DNA of 64,000 bases from Halobacteriovorax sp. DA5. GTDB lineage: Bacteria > Bdellovibrionota > Bacteriovoracia > Bacteriovoracales > Bacteriovoracaceae. Shown here piece by piece: positions 46,919 to 54,491 of the stretch; position 1 is the stretch's first letter, and every line of letters begins with the position of its first letter. The notes under the pieces are model-generated. The model did not search any database and was not told the DNA's origin. It saw nothing but the letters and a program-made list of their open reading frames with translations. The position numbers and the translations under genes are program-made. The stretch is taken from assembly GCF_002903145.1 (NCBI RefSeq), contig NZ_PPDJ01000001.1:620001-684000 (forward strand), given 5' to 3'.

Positions 46919-47824
46919 ATGACTAAAAAAATTAAGATTGTTGAAGTTGGACCTCGCGACGGATTACAAAATGAAAAAAGTTTTGTCGCTACAGAAGATA
47001 AGCTCGAGTTTATCAAGCTTTTAAGTGAGACAGGACTTTCAACAATTGAAGTAACAAGCTTTGTTCGTCCTGATAAGATTCCTCAAATGCAGGATGCAGC
47101 AGAGCTGTATCCTCAGGTATTAAAAATCACTGAAGATAAGGGGATTGCAACTCCTTGTTTAGTACCCAACTTAAAGGGACTAGAGCTTGCAAAGAGTCTT
47201 GGGGTGAAAGAGATTAGTATGTTTACTGCAACATCGAATACTTTCAACCAGAAGAATATCAATGCAACTATTGAAGAGGCCCATGCAAGACAGATTGAAG
47301 TGGCAAAGGCCGCTCTTGATGAAGGAATGAAAGTTAGAGGTTATCTTTCAACAGTTTTTGGTTGCCCTTATGAAAAAGAAATAAAAGATAAATCAATCGT
47401 TGATGGAATCCAAAGATTATTAGATCTAGGGTGTTACGAAATATCATTAGGGGATACTATTGGTGTCGCTAACCCTAACCAAGTGCGAAGAATTACAAAA
47501 CTAATTAAAGATCACTTTGGTTTAAAACAGATGGCAATGCACTTTCACGATACAGAGGGGATGGCCCTCGCTAATATCTACGCTTCTTTAGAAGAGGGGA
47601 TTGAGGTTTTTGATTCATCTGCAGCAGGTCTTGGCGGTTGTCCATATGCAAAAGGTGCAAGTGGGAATGTGGCAACAGATGACGTTGTTAATCTCTTACA
47701 TAAACTTGGTTTTGATACAGGCGTGGATATGGATAAACTCCATGATGCTAGCTCTTTTATTATTTCTAAAATCGGTCACACTGCACCGTCTAAGTTTTTT
47801 CAAGCTTATAAAGGAAGGAAGTAA
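46919..47824 (+). CDS. liuE: Hydroxymethylglutaryl-CoA lyase
   Basis: The 301-residue TIM-barrel enzyme splits HMG-CoA into acetoacetate and acetyl-CoA, the last step of leucine degradation. VGPRDGLQNEKSFV carries the metal-binding Asp, MHFHDTEGMAL the metal His pair, and GLGGCPYAKGASGNVATDD the active-site Cys loop. All are intact. It is coupled to the next gene by a one-base TAATG overlap. Confidence 0.96.
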   Translation: MTKKIKIVEVGPRDGLQNEKSFVATEDKLEFIKLLSETGLSTIEVTSFVRPDKIPQMQDAAELYPQVLKITEDKGIATPCLVPNLKGLELAKSLGVKEISMFTATSNTFNQKNINATIEEAHARQIEVAKAALDEGMKVRGYLSTVFGCPYEKEIKDKSIVDGIQRLLDLGCYEISLGDTIGVANPNQVRRITKLIKDHFGLKQMAMHFHDTEGMALANIYASLEEGIEVFDSSAAGLGGCPYAKGASGNVATDDVVNLLHKLGFDTGVDMDKLHDASSFIISKIGHTAPSKFFQAYKGRK

Positions 47825-48639
47825 TGTCTATTTACGGCTACGAATTTGAACACTTAAAAATTGAAAAGAAAGACGCAACCCTTTGGGTAAGTCTTGATAA
47901 TACTAAGATGGCAAATGCTATCACTAATAAAATGATTGCTTCTCTTACTGAAGTTTTAACATTCGCTGATGGTGATCCAGATATTCGCGTGATCGTTCTT
48001 AGAGGCGAAGGCGACAACTTCTGTGCCGGTGGTGATATTAAAGCAATGATTGCTCGCAAAGGAATGTTTGCAGGTGAATCTTTTGAGCTAAGAAATCGTT
48101 ACTCTCGTGGAATTCAAAATATTCCTCGAGTTATCGAAAGACTTCAAAAACCAATTATAGCAATGGTTCACGGTGGTGCAATTGGAGCTGGATGTGATCT
48201 TGTAGCGATGTGTGATCTTGCCGTCGCAAGCGATGATGCGAAATTTGGTGAGACTTTCTGTAAGCTCTCTCTCGTTCCTGGAGATGGTGGGCCATTCTTT
48301 TTAACTCGAAAAGTTGGTTACACAAAAGCAATGGAGATGTACTTAACGGGCCGTATTTATACTGCTAAAGAGGCCATGCAAATGGGCCTTGTTAATAATA
48401 TCGTAACAGGTGAGGACCTTGAGCTTGCTGTATCTGCTTTTGCAAATGAAATAGCTGCTAATGCTCCAGTTGCAGTACAATTGACAAAGACAGCAATGAA
48501 GCGTGCTGCGCACGATGATCTTGAGTCTCATCTCAATTTAATGAGTGCATACCAAGGAATTGCGCAAAGAACGAATGATCACTTTGAGGGACTTTCAGCT
48601 CTAAAAGAGAAGAGAAACCCAGACTTCAAGGGAAATTAA
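47824..48639 (+). CDS. Enoyl-CoA hydratase/isomerase family protein
   Basis: A 271-residue crotonase-fold protein, last gene of the leu operon, with FCAGGDIKAMI, HGGAIGAGCDLVAMCDLA and FGETFCKLSLVPGDGGPFFLTRKVG. The first catalytic Glu of classical hydratases appears replaced (GAGCDLV), although FGETF offers one acidic residue, so it could be an isomerase or hydratase with a special substrate. A role in an adjacent acyl-CoA pathway is likely from context, but the exact reaction is unknown. The operon lacks isovaleryl-CoA dehydrogenase (LiuA). Confidence 0.85.
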   Translation: MSIYGYEFEHLKIEKKDATLWVSLDNTKMANAITNKMIASLTEVLTFADGDPDIRVIVLRGEGDNFCAGGDIKAMIARKGMFAGESFELRNRYSRGIQNIPRVIERLQKPIIAMVHGGAIGAGCDLVAMCDLAVASDDAKFGETFCKLSLVPGDGGPFFLTRKVGYTKAMEMYLTGRIYTAKEAMQMGLVNNIVTGEDLELAVSAFANEIAANAPVAVQLTKTAMKRAAHDDLESHLNLMSAYQGIAQRTNDHFEGLSALKEKRNPDFKGN

Positions 48640-48655
48640 TATTAATATAATCGTA

Positions 48656-49006
48656 ATGGGCCTTTTTGCCTTCTTTCTTTCGTCTTGCTCTAGCACCCTC
48701 TATAGTGGAGATGGTGAGAGGCTTTTGCATATTTCAAAACATGCAAATCGAGAGGCCATTACGTTAAAAGCAAATCACGAAATTCAAAATATGTTTTATG
48801 GATCACTTCCGAAACAGCATCATATAAAACTAGGTAATGATTTCTTTCGTCGTCGAAGTGAGTATGTTTCACGTGTTGAAATTCAAGAGATTGAATCTCC
48901 ACTTGATCAATTTATAAAATTTTTAAGTTTTGGCCTTTTTTCCAAAAAGCAAATTGAAGTTAAGGCGGCCACTGATATTGGAGAGAATGAGTATGAAGTT
49001 TACTAG
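48656..49006 (+). CDS. Small putative lipoprotein
   Basis: The 116-residue product starts MGLFAFFLSSCSSTLY, which contains a lipobox-like LSSC but has no positive N-terminal residue. A non-canonical ATT or ATA start a few codons upstream could lengthen the signal (the frame is open and includes an Arg). The mature part has no known domain and a basic C-terminal section (FLSFGLFSKKQIEVKAATD). It overlaps the next lipoprotein gene by 14 bases. Confidence 0.6.
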   Translation: MGLFAFFLSSCSSTLYSGDGERLLHISKHANREAITLKANHEIQNMFYGSLPKQHHIKLGNDFFRRRSEYVSRVEIQEIESPLDQFIKFLSFGLFSKKQIEVKAATDIGENEYEVY

Positions 49007-49331
49007 ATTTGTCATTCTCCCTTTTATACTGTTCATTACTTCTTGTGCATCAAGTGGAGTTAAGCTCAATAGTCAATTTTGTGCTTCTCCAAATGGTATT
49101 TGGGCAAAAGCAGACGATAAGCTTGATTATCGTGTTTCAAAAAATATTTCTGGCTTTGGTATTGAAGAGCGTAGAATTAGAGATATTTTTAAGCAAAGAA
49201 GTTATGATTGTCGCCAGGTAAGTAAGATGCGTGTGACGATTAAACAGGGATTTTTTGAAACACTACTTAGCCTTATCCCAGGTTACTCTTCCAATACTGT
49301 TATCATTGATTTTAATCTAGAAGATTCATAA
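48993..49331 (+). CDS. Small lipoprotein of unknown function
   Basis: ATG 48993, with GGAG nine bases upstream, gives a 112-residue lipoprotein precursor with a clear signal (KFTRFVILPFILFITSCASS, lipobox ITSC). Two other cysteines lie in the mature region (QFCASPNG, SYDCRQVSK). The end overlaps the convergent helicase gene by 20 bases. It is translated together with the preceding small lipoprotein, so the two may form one envelope unit. Confidence 0.7.
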   Translation: MKFTRFVILPFILFITSCASSGVKLNSQFCASPNGIWAKADDKLDYRVSKNISGFGIEERRIRDIFKQRSYDCRQVSKMRVTIKQGFFETLLSLIPGYSSNTVIIDFNLEDS

Positions 49332-51357
49332 GTCCTGAAAAGAAATCTTTCTTATAGGCGTCGACTTCTTCTTGAGTTTCAAGGTGACCGAAGTTTTGAC
49401 GGTCTTGTTTAACAAAGTATTTTTTTGCATCATCTGTGCATAGAAAGCGTGAGTGATGGCGTGTTAGCATATTGCCGTATATTTTTCTTTGCTTACACAC
49501 TGTCATGATAAGCTTTTCTTGAGCGCGAGTAATCCCTACATAACAAAGTCTACGCTCTTCTGCGTCTCCTTCGCCATTAACAATTGTTTTCTTGTGCGGA
49601 AGGATTTCTTCTTCGACTCCAACCATATAAACTTGTTTAAACTCAAGCCCCTTTGATGAGTGAAGAGTCATCATCGTAACTTCATTCTTTCTTACATCAT
49701 CATCTTCGTCTTCATCTTTTGTATCCTGAGAATCTTGAAGCATAAGCTTTTCCATGAATTTATCTAGGGTAGCTTGTTCCTTAAAATTCTCTGTAAAACG
49801 CGCCGCTGATTCAATGAAGAAGTGAATATCGTCTTTTTTACGTGAAGCCTGCTTAACTTGGTCATAGCATTTGTCGATATATTCAAAATACTTTAGATCA
49901 TCCGTAAGACTTGTGATTGCCTGACTAAGAGGTAGTCTTCCAAAATACTCTTTTGCACTTTCAATAAAATTAATAAATGTTGTAATCTTATCCGCTCGTG
50001 TACCCGCAAGTTCAGGTGCATTTTTCATTGCACTAAACAGATCGATCTGATGGGCCTCACTTTCTTCTAGAAATTTCTCTAAAGTCTTCATTCCGATTCC
50101 ACGATTCGGAACATTTAGAATTCTTCGAAGCGCCATTTGATCGGCAGGATTTTTAATGACCGAAAGATAGGCCATGATATCTTTTACTTCTTTTTTCTCG
50201 TAAAATTTTTGGCCACCGATAATTGTATAGGGTACCTGAGAAAGTCTTAGCTGCTCTTCAATTGGTGCTGCTTGAGTATTTGAACGGTAAAGAATTGCGA
50301 TGTCACCTAAATGCCCACCTTTAGATTGGTGAGAGATAATATCTTCAACAATGATTTCCGCCTCATGTTCAGTATCTTCAAGCTCCCAAAGGATAGGCCT
50401 GTGATCACTTGGTTTATCTGACCACAGTGTCTTGTCTCGACGATCTGTATTTTCTTGAATAACAGCGTTAGCAAGTTTTAGAATCGGTGAGATTGAGCGA
50501 TAATTCTGCTCTAGCTTGATAACTTTTGCACGAGAGTAATCTCTTTCAAAGCCAATGATATTTGAAATATCGGCACCTCGAAACGAATAGATTGCTTGAT
50601 CATCGTCACCAACAACACACAGATTATCGTGGGCACAAGTTAAGTGGCGAATAAGTCTAAATTGAAGTGGATTTGTATCTTGGTACTCATCTACCATGAT
50701 GTACTTAAATCCATTTGAATACTCTAAAGCGATTTCGGGATTCTCATCAAAGAGCCTAACTGTTAGAAGAAGAATATCATCAAAGTCGATGGCATTATAA
50801 AATTTAAGCTTCTCTTGATAAAATTCGTAGAGAAAATTAACTGCGTGATCATAAGGATCTTCTCCATCAAAGAATGGCGAATCAGCAAAGTCCTCAGGCT
50901 TAATCCCTTCGTTTTTAAGCTTTCCAATCTTAGACTGAATAACTTCTTTCTTAAATGAGCCCTTGTTATCGTGATAAAGTCTAAGACCTTCACGTATGAT
51001 ACTCATTTGATCTGTTTGGTCGTAGATCGAGAAGTTCTTATGGTAACCCAAATGAGTAATTTCTTTCTTAAGAATTTTCAGTCCTAGTGAGTGAAAAGTC
51101 GCTAAAGTCATTCCTTTAGATTTATTCTTTCCAAGCAGGCCGTGAACTCTTTCTTTCATTTCCTTTGCGGCCTTATTTGTAAATGAAACGGCCAAAATCT
51201 GTTTTCCAGGAATATGCAGGTTATCAACCATATGCGCAATTCGGTAGGTGATTGTACGTGTTTTACCACTTCCAGCACCTGCTAAAATCAGTACTGGGCC
51301 TTCGATGGTCTCAGCCGCCGCGCGTTGTTTGTCGTTTAATCCTGCCAATGAAATCAT
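49312..51357 (-). CDS. Rep/UvrD/PcrA-type superfamily 1 DNA helicase
   Basis: The 681-residue protein has the SF1A motif series: Q-motif region GLNDKQRAAAE, Walker A AGAGSGKT (26-33), VSFTNKAAKEMKERV, VDEYQDTNPLQ, VGDDDQAIYSFRGAD, KLEQNYRS, TMMTLHSSKGLEFKQVY and YVGITRAQEKL. The length is close to E. coli Rep (673) and it lacks the longer C-terminal extension of PcrA/UvrD. It probably works as a 3'-5' helicase in replication restart or repair. It is divergent from the protease gene, with a 172-base interval holding a long inverted repeat. Confidence 0.95.
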   Translation of the reverse strand: MISLAGLNDKQRAAAETIEGPVLILAGAGSGKTRTITYRIAHMVDNLHIPGKQILAVSFTNKAAKEMKERVHGLLGKNKSKGMTLATFHSLGLKILKKEITHLGYHKNFSIYDQTDQMSIIREGLRLYHDNKGSFKKEVIQSKIGKLKNEGIKPEDFADSPFFDGEDPYDHAVNFLYEFYQEKLKFYNAIDFDDILLLTVRLFDENPEIALEYSNGFKYIMVDEYQDTNPLQFRLIRHLTCAHDNLCVVGDDDQAIYSFRGADISNIIGFERDYSRAKVIKLEQNYRSISPILKLANAVIQENTDRRDKTLWSDKPSDHRPILWELEDTEHEAEIIVEDIISHQSKGGHLGDIAILYRSNTQAAPIEEQLRLSQVPYTIIGGQKFYEKKEVKDIMAYLSVIKNPADQMALRRILNVPNRGIGMKTLEKFLEESEAHQIDLFSAMKNAPELAGTRADKITTFINFIESAKEYFGRLPLSQAITSLTDDLKYFEYIDKCYDQVKQASRKKDDIHFFIESAARFTENFKEQATLDKFMEKLMLQDSQDTKDEDEDDDVRKNEVTMMTLHSSKGLEFKQVYMVGVEEEILPHKKTIVNGEGDAEERRLCYVGITRAQEKLIMTVCKQRKIYGNMLTRHHSRFLCTDDAKKYFVKQDRQNFGHLETQEEVDAYKKDFFSGLMNLLD

Positions 51358-51408
51358 GCGTATAATGTGCCTTTAGAAAGGCGATTAGGCAATCTGTTTG
51401 TTGGTATG

Positions 51409-51481
51409 GGTTCCTGGATACTTTTCGGGATGCTTAGCATAATTACTTCATGCCACGCACCCCGAAAAGTATCCAGGAACC
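51409..51481. repeat. Perfect 21-bp inverted repeat with a 31-bp spacer
   Basis: The left arm 51409-51429 and the right arm 51461-51481 are exact reverse complements over 21 bases (each includes CTTTTCGGG or CCCGAAAAG). The spacer begins with a smaller palindrome, ATGCTTAGCAT. The element lies between the divergent helicase and protease genes. As RNA it would form a very stable hairpin in the leader of the protease gene. No T run follows, so it is not a usual terminator. Confidence 0.85.
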
Positions 51482-51529
51482 TTGCATTGCATCTTGATAA
51501 AGCCGAGCTAAAGAGTCAGAATTTCATAC

Positions 51530-52582
51530 ATGAACACAACACACCTTAGATCGATTTTATTGAATTTAATAATTCTACTTGGTGCACTATACACCCAAGC
51601 ATCTGAGCTTCCATCGCGAAGTGATATCCATGCATTAATTGGCCAACAGACTTCTGTTAAGTCTCAAGGCTCCCGTGGTACATGCACTATGTTTAGTGCA
51701 ATTGGAATTGTTGAGCACTTACTAATTCGTAAGCATGGGGTTCTACCGGTTGAGCTCGATTTGTCTGAGCAGTGGATGGAATATCTCATAATGAAGGATA
51801 AGAGTTGGGAAGGTTCAACAACATCTAAAAATATGCGTGCCATTCTTGATTGGGGAGTTGTTTACGAAAAAACTTGGCCTTACTCTCGCAAGAAATGGCC
51901 ATCTCTTGAAGATGACTATCCTGAAATCACTATGGCCAAACAAACTTGTGGCCATTTAGTAGAGCTTCCAAAGTATCTACAGTCTTGTTTACTTGGGCAG
52001 CGTGATCCTCGTTTATTTGAAATGACTGATTATGATATTGCTCAAATTGATCCTGATTTTATTCCAATTAGAAAAGAGGCAATTTATTTAAGAGACACTT
52101 TAGTGGATGATCTTTATTCAAGAAAGAAGTCTTACATGTCGAAAGACTTATCCAAAATTAAGAAATGGTTAAGTCAAGGAAAGTCAGTTATTCTAGGAAC
52201 TAAGTTGTACTATGGGTCTTGGAATGCAAAAAAGACTCAGACTCTTGAGATTCAAGAACGTGATAAGAGCAAATGGTATGCAGGCATTGTTGGCTATCCT
52301 GAAGTTGGAACACGTGATCGTCGAATTTCGGGAGAAAAAGGCGGGGGCCATTCGATGATTCTTGTTGGTTATGACGATGATGTTGTTGTGAAGACTAGAA
52401 TGCAGATGGAAGATGGCTCTTGGCAGGAATTCGAATATAAGGGTGTTTATTACTTTAAGAATTCTTGGGGAGTTAAAGGCTTTGGGAAGAAGTTTAAGTT
52501 AGATGAAGTAAACTATCCAGGTTATGGAATGATTACTCAAAAATATGCACATGATTTTGGAAATTTTTTCTATATAGATTAA
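51530..52582 (+). CDS. Secreted papain-like (C1) cysteine protease
   Basis: A signal peptide (RSILLNLIILLGALYTQASE) precedes a compact C1A-type domain. QTSVKSQGSRGTCTMFSA contains the oxyanion Gln and the nucleophile Cys52, GGGHSMILVGYDDD the catalytic His274, and YYFKNSWGVKGFG the Asn311. There is no long inhibitory propeptide; the catalytic region begins about 20 residues after the signal. A 100-residue helical insert (MAKQTCGHLVELPKYLQSC onwards) sits between the catalytic Cys and His. An exported protease fits a cell that digests prey or environmental protein. Confidence 0.9.
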   Translation: MNTTHLRSILLNLIILLGALYTQASELPSRSDIHALIGQQTSVKSQGSRGTCTMFSAIGIVEHLLIRKHGVLPVELDLSEQWMEYLIMKDKSWEGSTTSKNMRAILDWGVVYEKTWPYSRKKWPSLEDDYPEITMAKQTCGHLVELPKYLQSCLLGQRDPRLFEMTDYDIAQIDPDFIPIRKEAIYLRDTLVDDLYSRKKSYMSKDLSKIKKWLSQGKSVILGTKLYYGSWNAKKTQTLEIQERDKSKWYAGIVGYPEVGTRDRRISGEKGGGHSMILVGYDDDVVVKTRMQMEDGSWQEFEYKGVYYFKNSWGVKGFGKKFKLDEVNYPGYGMITQKYAHDFGNFFYID

Positions 52583-52592
52583 GGAGATGGCC

Positions 52593-52994
52593 ATGGCCAA
52601 GAAGAAAGTAGCAAAGAAGAAAGTTGCTAAAAAAGCAACTAAGAAAGTAGCAAAGAAAGCAACTAAGAAAGTAGCAAAGAAAAAAGCAACTAAGAAAGTA
52701 GCAAAGAAAGCAACTAAGAAAGTAGCAAAGAAAAAAGCAGCTAAGAAAGTAGCAAAGAAAGCAACTAAGAAAGTAGCAAAGAAAGCAACTAAGAAAGTAG
52801 CAAAGAAAACAACTAAGAAAGTCGCAAAGAAAGCAACTAAGAAAGTAGCAAAGAAAGCAACTAAGAAAGTAGCAAAGAAAAAAGCAGCTAAGAAAGTAGC
52901 AAAGAAAGCAACTAAGAAAGTAGCAAAAAAAGCAACTAAGAAAGTAGCAAAGAAAGCGACTAAGAAAGCAGCTAAGAAAGTAGCAAAAAAAGCA
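52593..52994 (+). repeat. Coding minisatellite of the Lys/Ala tail
   Basis: About 400 bases of tandem 12-24-base units (AAGAAAGTAGCAAAGAAAG followed by CAACT or CAGCT). The copies are nearly identical at DNA level, so the tract is likely to change in length by slippage. Confidence 0.9.
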
Positions 52995-53879
52995 AACCCA
53001 ACAAAGGACCTTTTTAACTCACTACTTGAACTGATTAGAGTTACTTCAACTGTTCTTCCTGACGACATTCAACGTGTTGTTCTTGATGCTCTTCATAGAG
53101 AAGAAAAGAATACTACGGCCGAATATGCAATGAATATCATTCAAGCAAATATCAAAATGGCAGAGCAAAAATCTCAGCCACTATGCCAAGATACTGGAAC
53201 AATTGTATTCAAGGTTTACCATCCAAGAGACTTTGATCAGGATGCATTCAGAAAGGTATGTGAAAAAGCCGTTCTTGAAGCAACTAAGATTGGATACCTA
53301 AGACAAAACTCAGTTGATTCACTAACTGGTAAGAACGATTGTATGAATGTTGGTGGTGGACACCCAGTAATTAAGTTTGAGCAACACAAGTCAAAGAATC
53401 TTGACGTTAAGCTTATGCTTAAAGGTGGGGGTTGTGAGAACGTTGGTGCACAATACTCACTTCCAAATACTGAATTAAATGCAGGCCGTGATCTTGATGG
53501 TGTAAGAAAAGCAATCCTTGATTGTGTTCAAAAAGCACAAGGTAAGGGATGTGGACCAGGTGTTCTAGGTGTATGTATCGGTGGTGATAGAGGAACTGGA
53601 CATGTGGCCGCTAAGGATCAATTCCTAAGAAAGCTAGATGATAAAAACTCTAAGCCTGAGCTTGCTGCACTTGAAGCAGACATCGTTGAAACAGCAAATA
53701 AACTTGGTATTGGGCCAATGGGATTTGGTGGAAAAACAACTCTTCTAGGATGTAAAGTAACAGACCTTAACCGTCTTCCTGCTTCATTCTTTGTTTCAGT
53801 TTCTTATATGTGCTGGGCATTTAGAAGACAGGGCGTTTCGCTTAAAGCAAATAATACAATCAATAAATGGTTATACTAG
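52593..53879 (+). CDS. Class I fumarase alpha subunit with a histone-H1-like Lys/Ala N-terminal tail
   Basis: AAGGAG at 52581-52586 fits ATG 52593 (6-base spacing), not ATG 52587. Residues 1-134 are a repeat of KKVAKKAT-like units made only of Lys, Ala, Val and Thr. From residue 135 the protein is the iron-sulfur domain of the FumA/B-type fumarase (TtdA family), with CQDTG (Cys198), GGGCENVG (Cys281) and GKGCGPG (Cys320) as the cluster cysteines. It catalyses fumarate/malate interconversion with the beta subunit 14 bases downstream. The frame is continuous across the join. The tail is unlike any fumarase I know and resembles AlgP or histone H1 tails that bind DNA. Confidence 0.9.
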   Translation: MAKKKVAKKKVAKKATKKVAKKATKKVAKKKATKKVAKKATKKVAKKKAAKKVAKKATKKVAKKATKKVAKKTTKKVAKKATKKVAKKATKKVAKKKAAKKVAKKATKKVAKKATKKVAKKATKKAAKKVAKKANPTKDLFNSLLELIRVTSTVLPDDIQRVVLDALHREEKNTTAEYAMNIIQANIKMAEQKSQPLCQDTGTIVFKVYHPRDFDQDAFRKVCEKAVLEATKIGYLRQNSVDSLTGKNDCMNVGGGHPVIKFEQHKSKNLDVKLMLKGGGCENVGAQYSLPNTELNAGRDLDGVRKAILDCVQKAQGKGCGPGVLGVCIGGDRGTGHVAAKDQFLRKLDDKNSKPELAALEADIVETANKLGIGPMGFGGKTTLLGCKVTDLNRLPASFFVSVSYMCWAFRRQGVSLKANNTINKWLY

Positions 53880-53893
53880 GAAGAGGTTAGAAC

Positions 53894-54460
53894 ATGAAAC
53901 GTTTAGACTATCCATTTACAAAAGAACAAATTAGAGAACTTAAAGTTGGAGATATGGTTTTAATATCAGGAAAGATGTTTACTGGACGCGATGCTGTTCA
54001 CAAACGTCTTCACGAAGGAACAAAACCACCAGTAGATTTAAATAACCAAATTATCTATCACTGTGGTCCAGTTGTACTAGAAAACAAAGATGGTACATAT
54101 GAAGTTAAGGCCGCAGGGCCAACGACTTCAATCCGTGAGGAACCATACCAGTGGGAAGTAATGCGTGACCACGGAATCCTTGGTGTTATCGGTAAAGGTG
54201 GAATGGGGCAGAAGACTCTTGACGGTTGTCGCGAGTACGGATGTGTATACTTCCATGGTATTGGTGGAGCAGCACAGGTTTTAGCTGAAAAAATCAAATC
54301 AGTAGACAATGTTTACTGGCGTGACCTTGGTTCTCCTGAAGCGATTTGGGAATTAACAGTAGAAGAGTTTCCTGTTGTTGTAACAATGGATGCTCACGGT
54401 AATTCTCTACACGCAAAAGTTGAAGCAGAGAGTGCTGAAATCCTTAAGGGACTAGTTTAG
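53894..54460 (+). CDS. Class I fumarase beta subunit (TtdB/FumA C-terminal type)
   Basis: The 188-residue protein is the swivelling C-terminal domain of the two-subunit iron-sulfur fumarase. It shows SGKMFTGRDAVHKRL, AAGPTTSIREEPY, GVIGKGGMG and GCVYFHGIGGAAQVLAEKI, all conserved in the FumA C terminus and in TtdB. The gap to the alpha subunit is 14 bases. Fumarase and L-tartrate dehydratase subunits are hard to tell apart by sequence alone; fumarase is preferred because no tartrate genes are nearby. Confidence 0.93.
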   Translation: MKRLDYPFTKEQIRELKVGDMVLISGKMFTGRDAVHKRLHEGTKPPVDLNNQIIYHCGPVVLENKDGTYEVKAAGPTTSIREEPYQWEVMRDHGILGVIGKGGMGQKTLDGCREYGCVYFHGIGGAAQVLAEKIKSVDNVYWRDLGSPEAIWELTVEEFPVVVTMDAHGNSLHAKVEAESAEILKGLV

Positions 54461-54491
54461 TTTATTTAAAAACTTTTTGAGGTTTTAAGAA

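Noticed and set aside
51367..51549. A small protein gene covering the long inverted repeat upstream of the protease
   Set aside because: It begins inside the divergent promoter region, contains both hairpin arms and has no ribosome site.
52593..52994. CRISPR array or transposon repeat
   Set aside because: The units are contiguous, without spacers, and encode the in-frame Lys/Ala tail.
52499..53068. Long Phe/Ala-rich open frame on the minus strand opposite the Lys/Ala repeats
   Set aside because: It is the mirror of the AAG/GCA repeat; the long frame follows from the repeat composition and has no ribosome site or known product.
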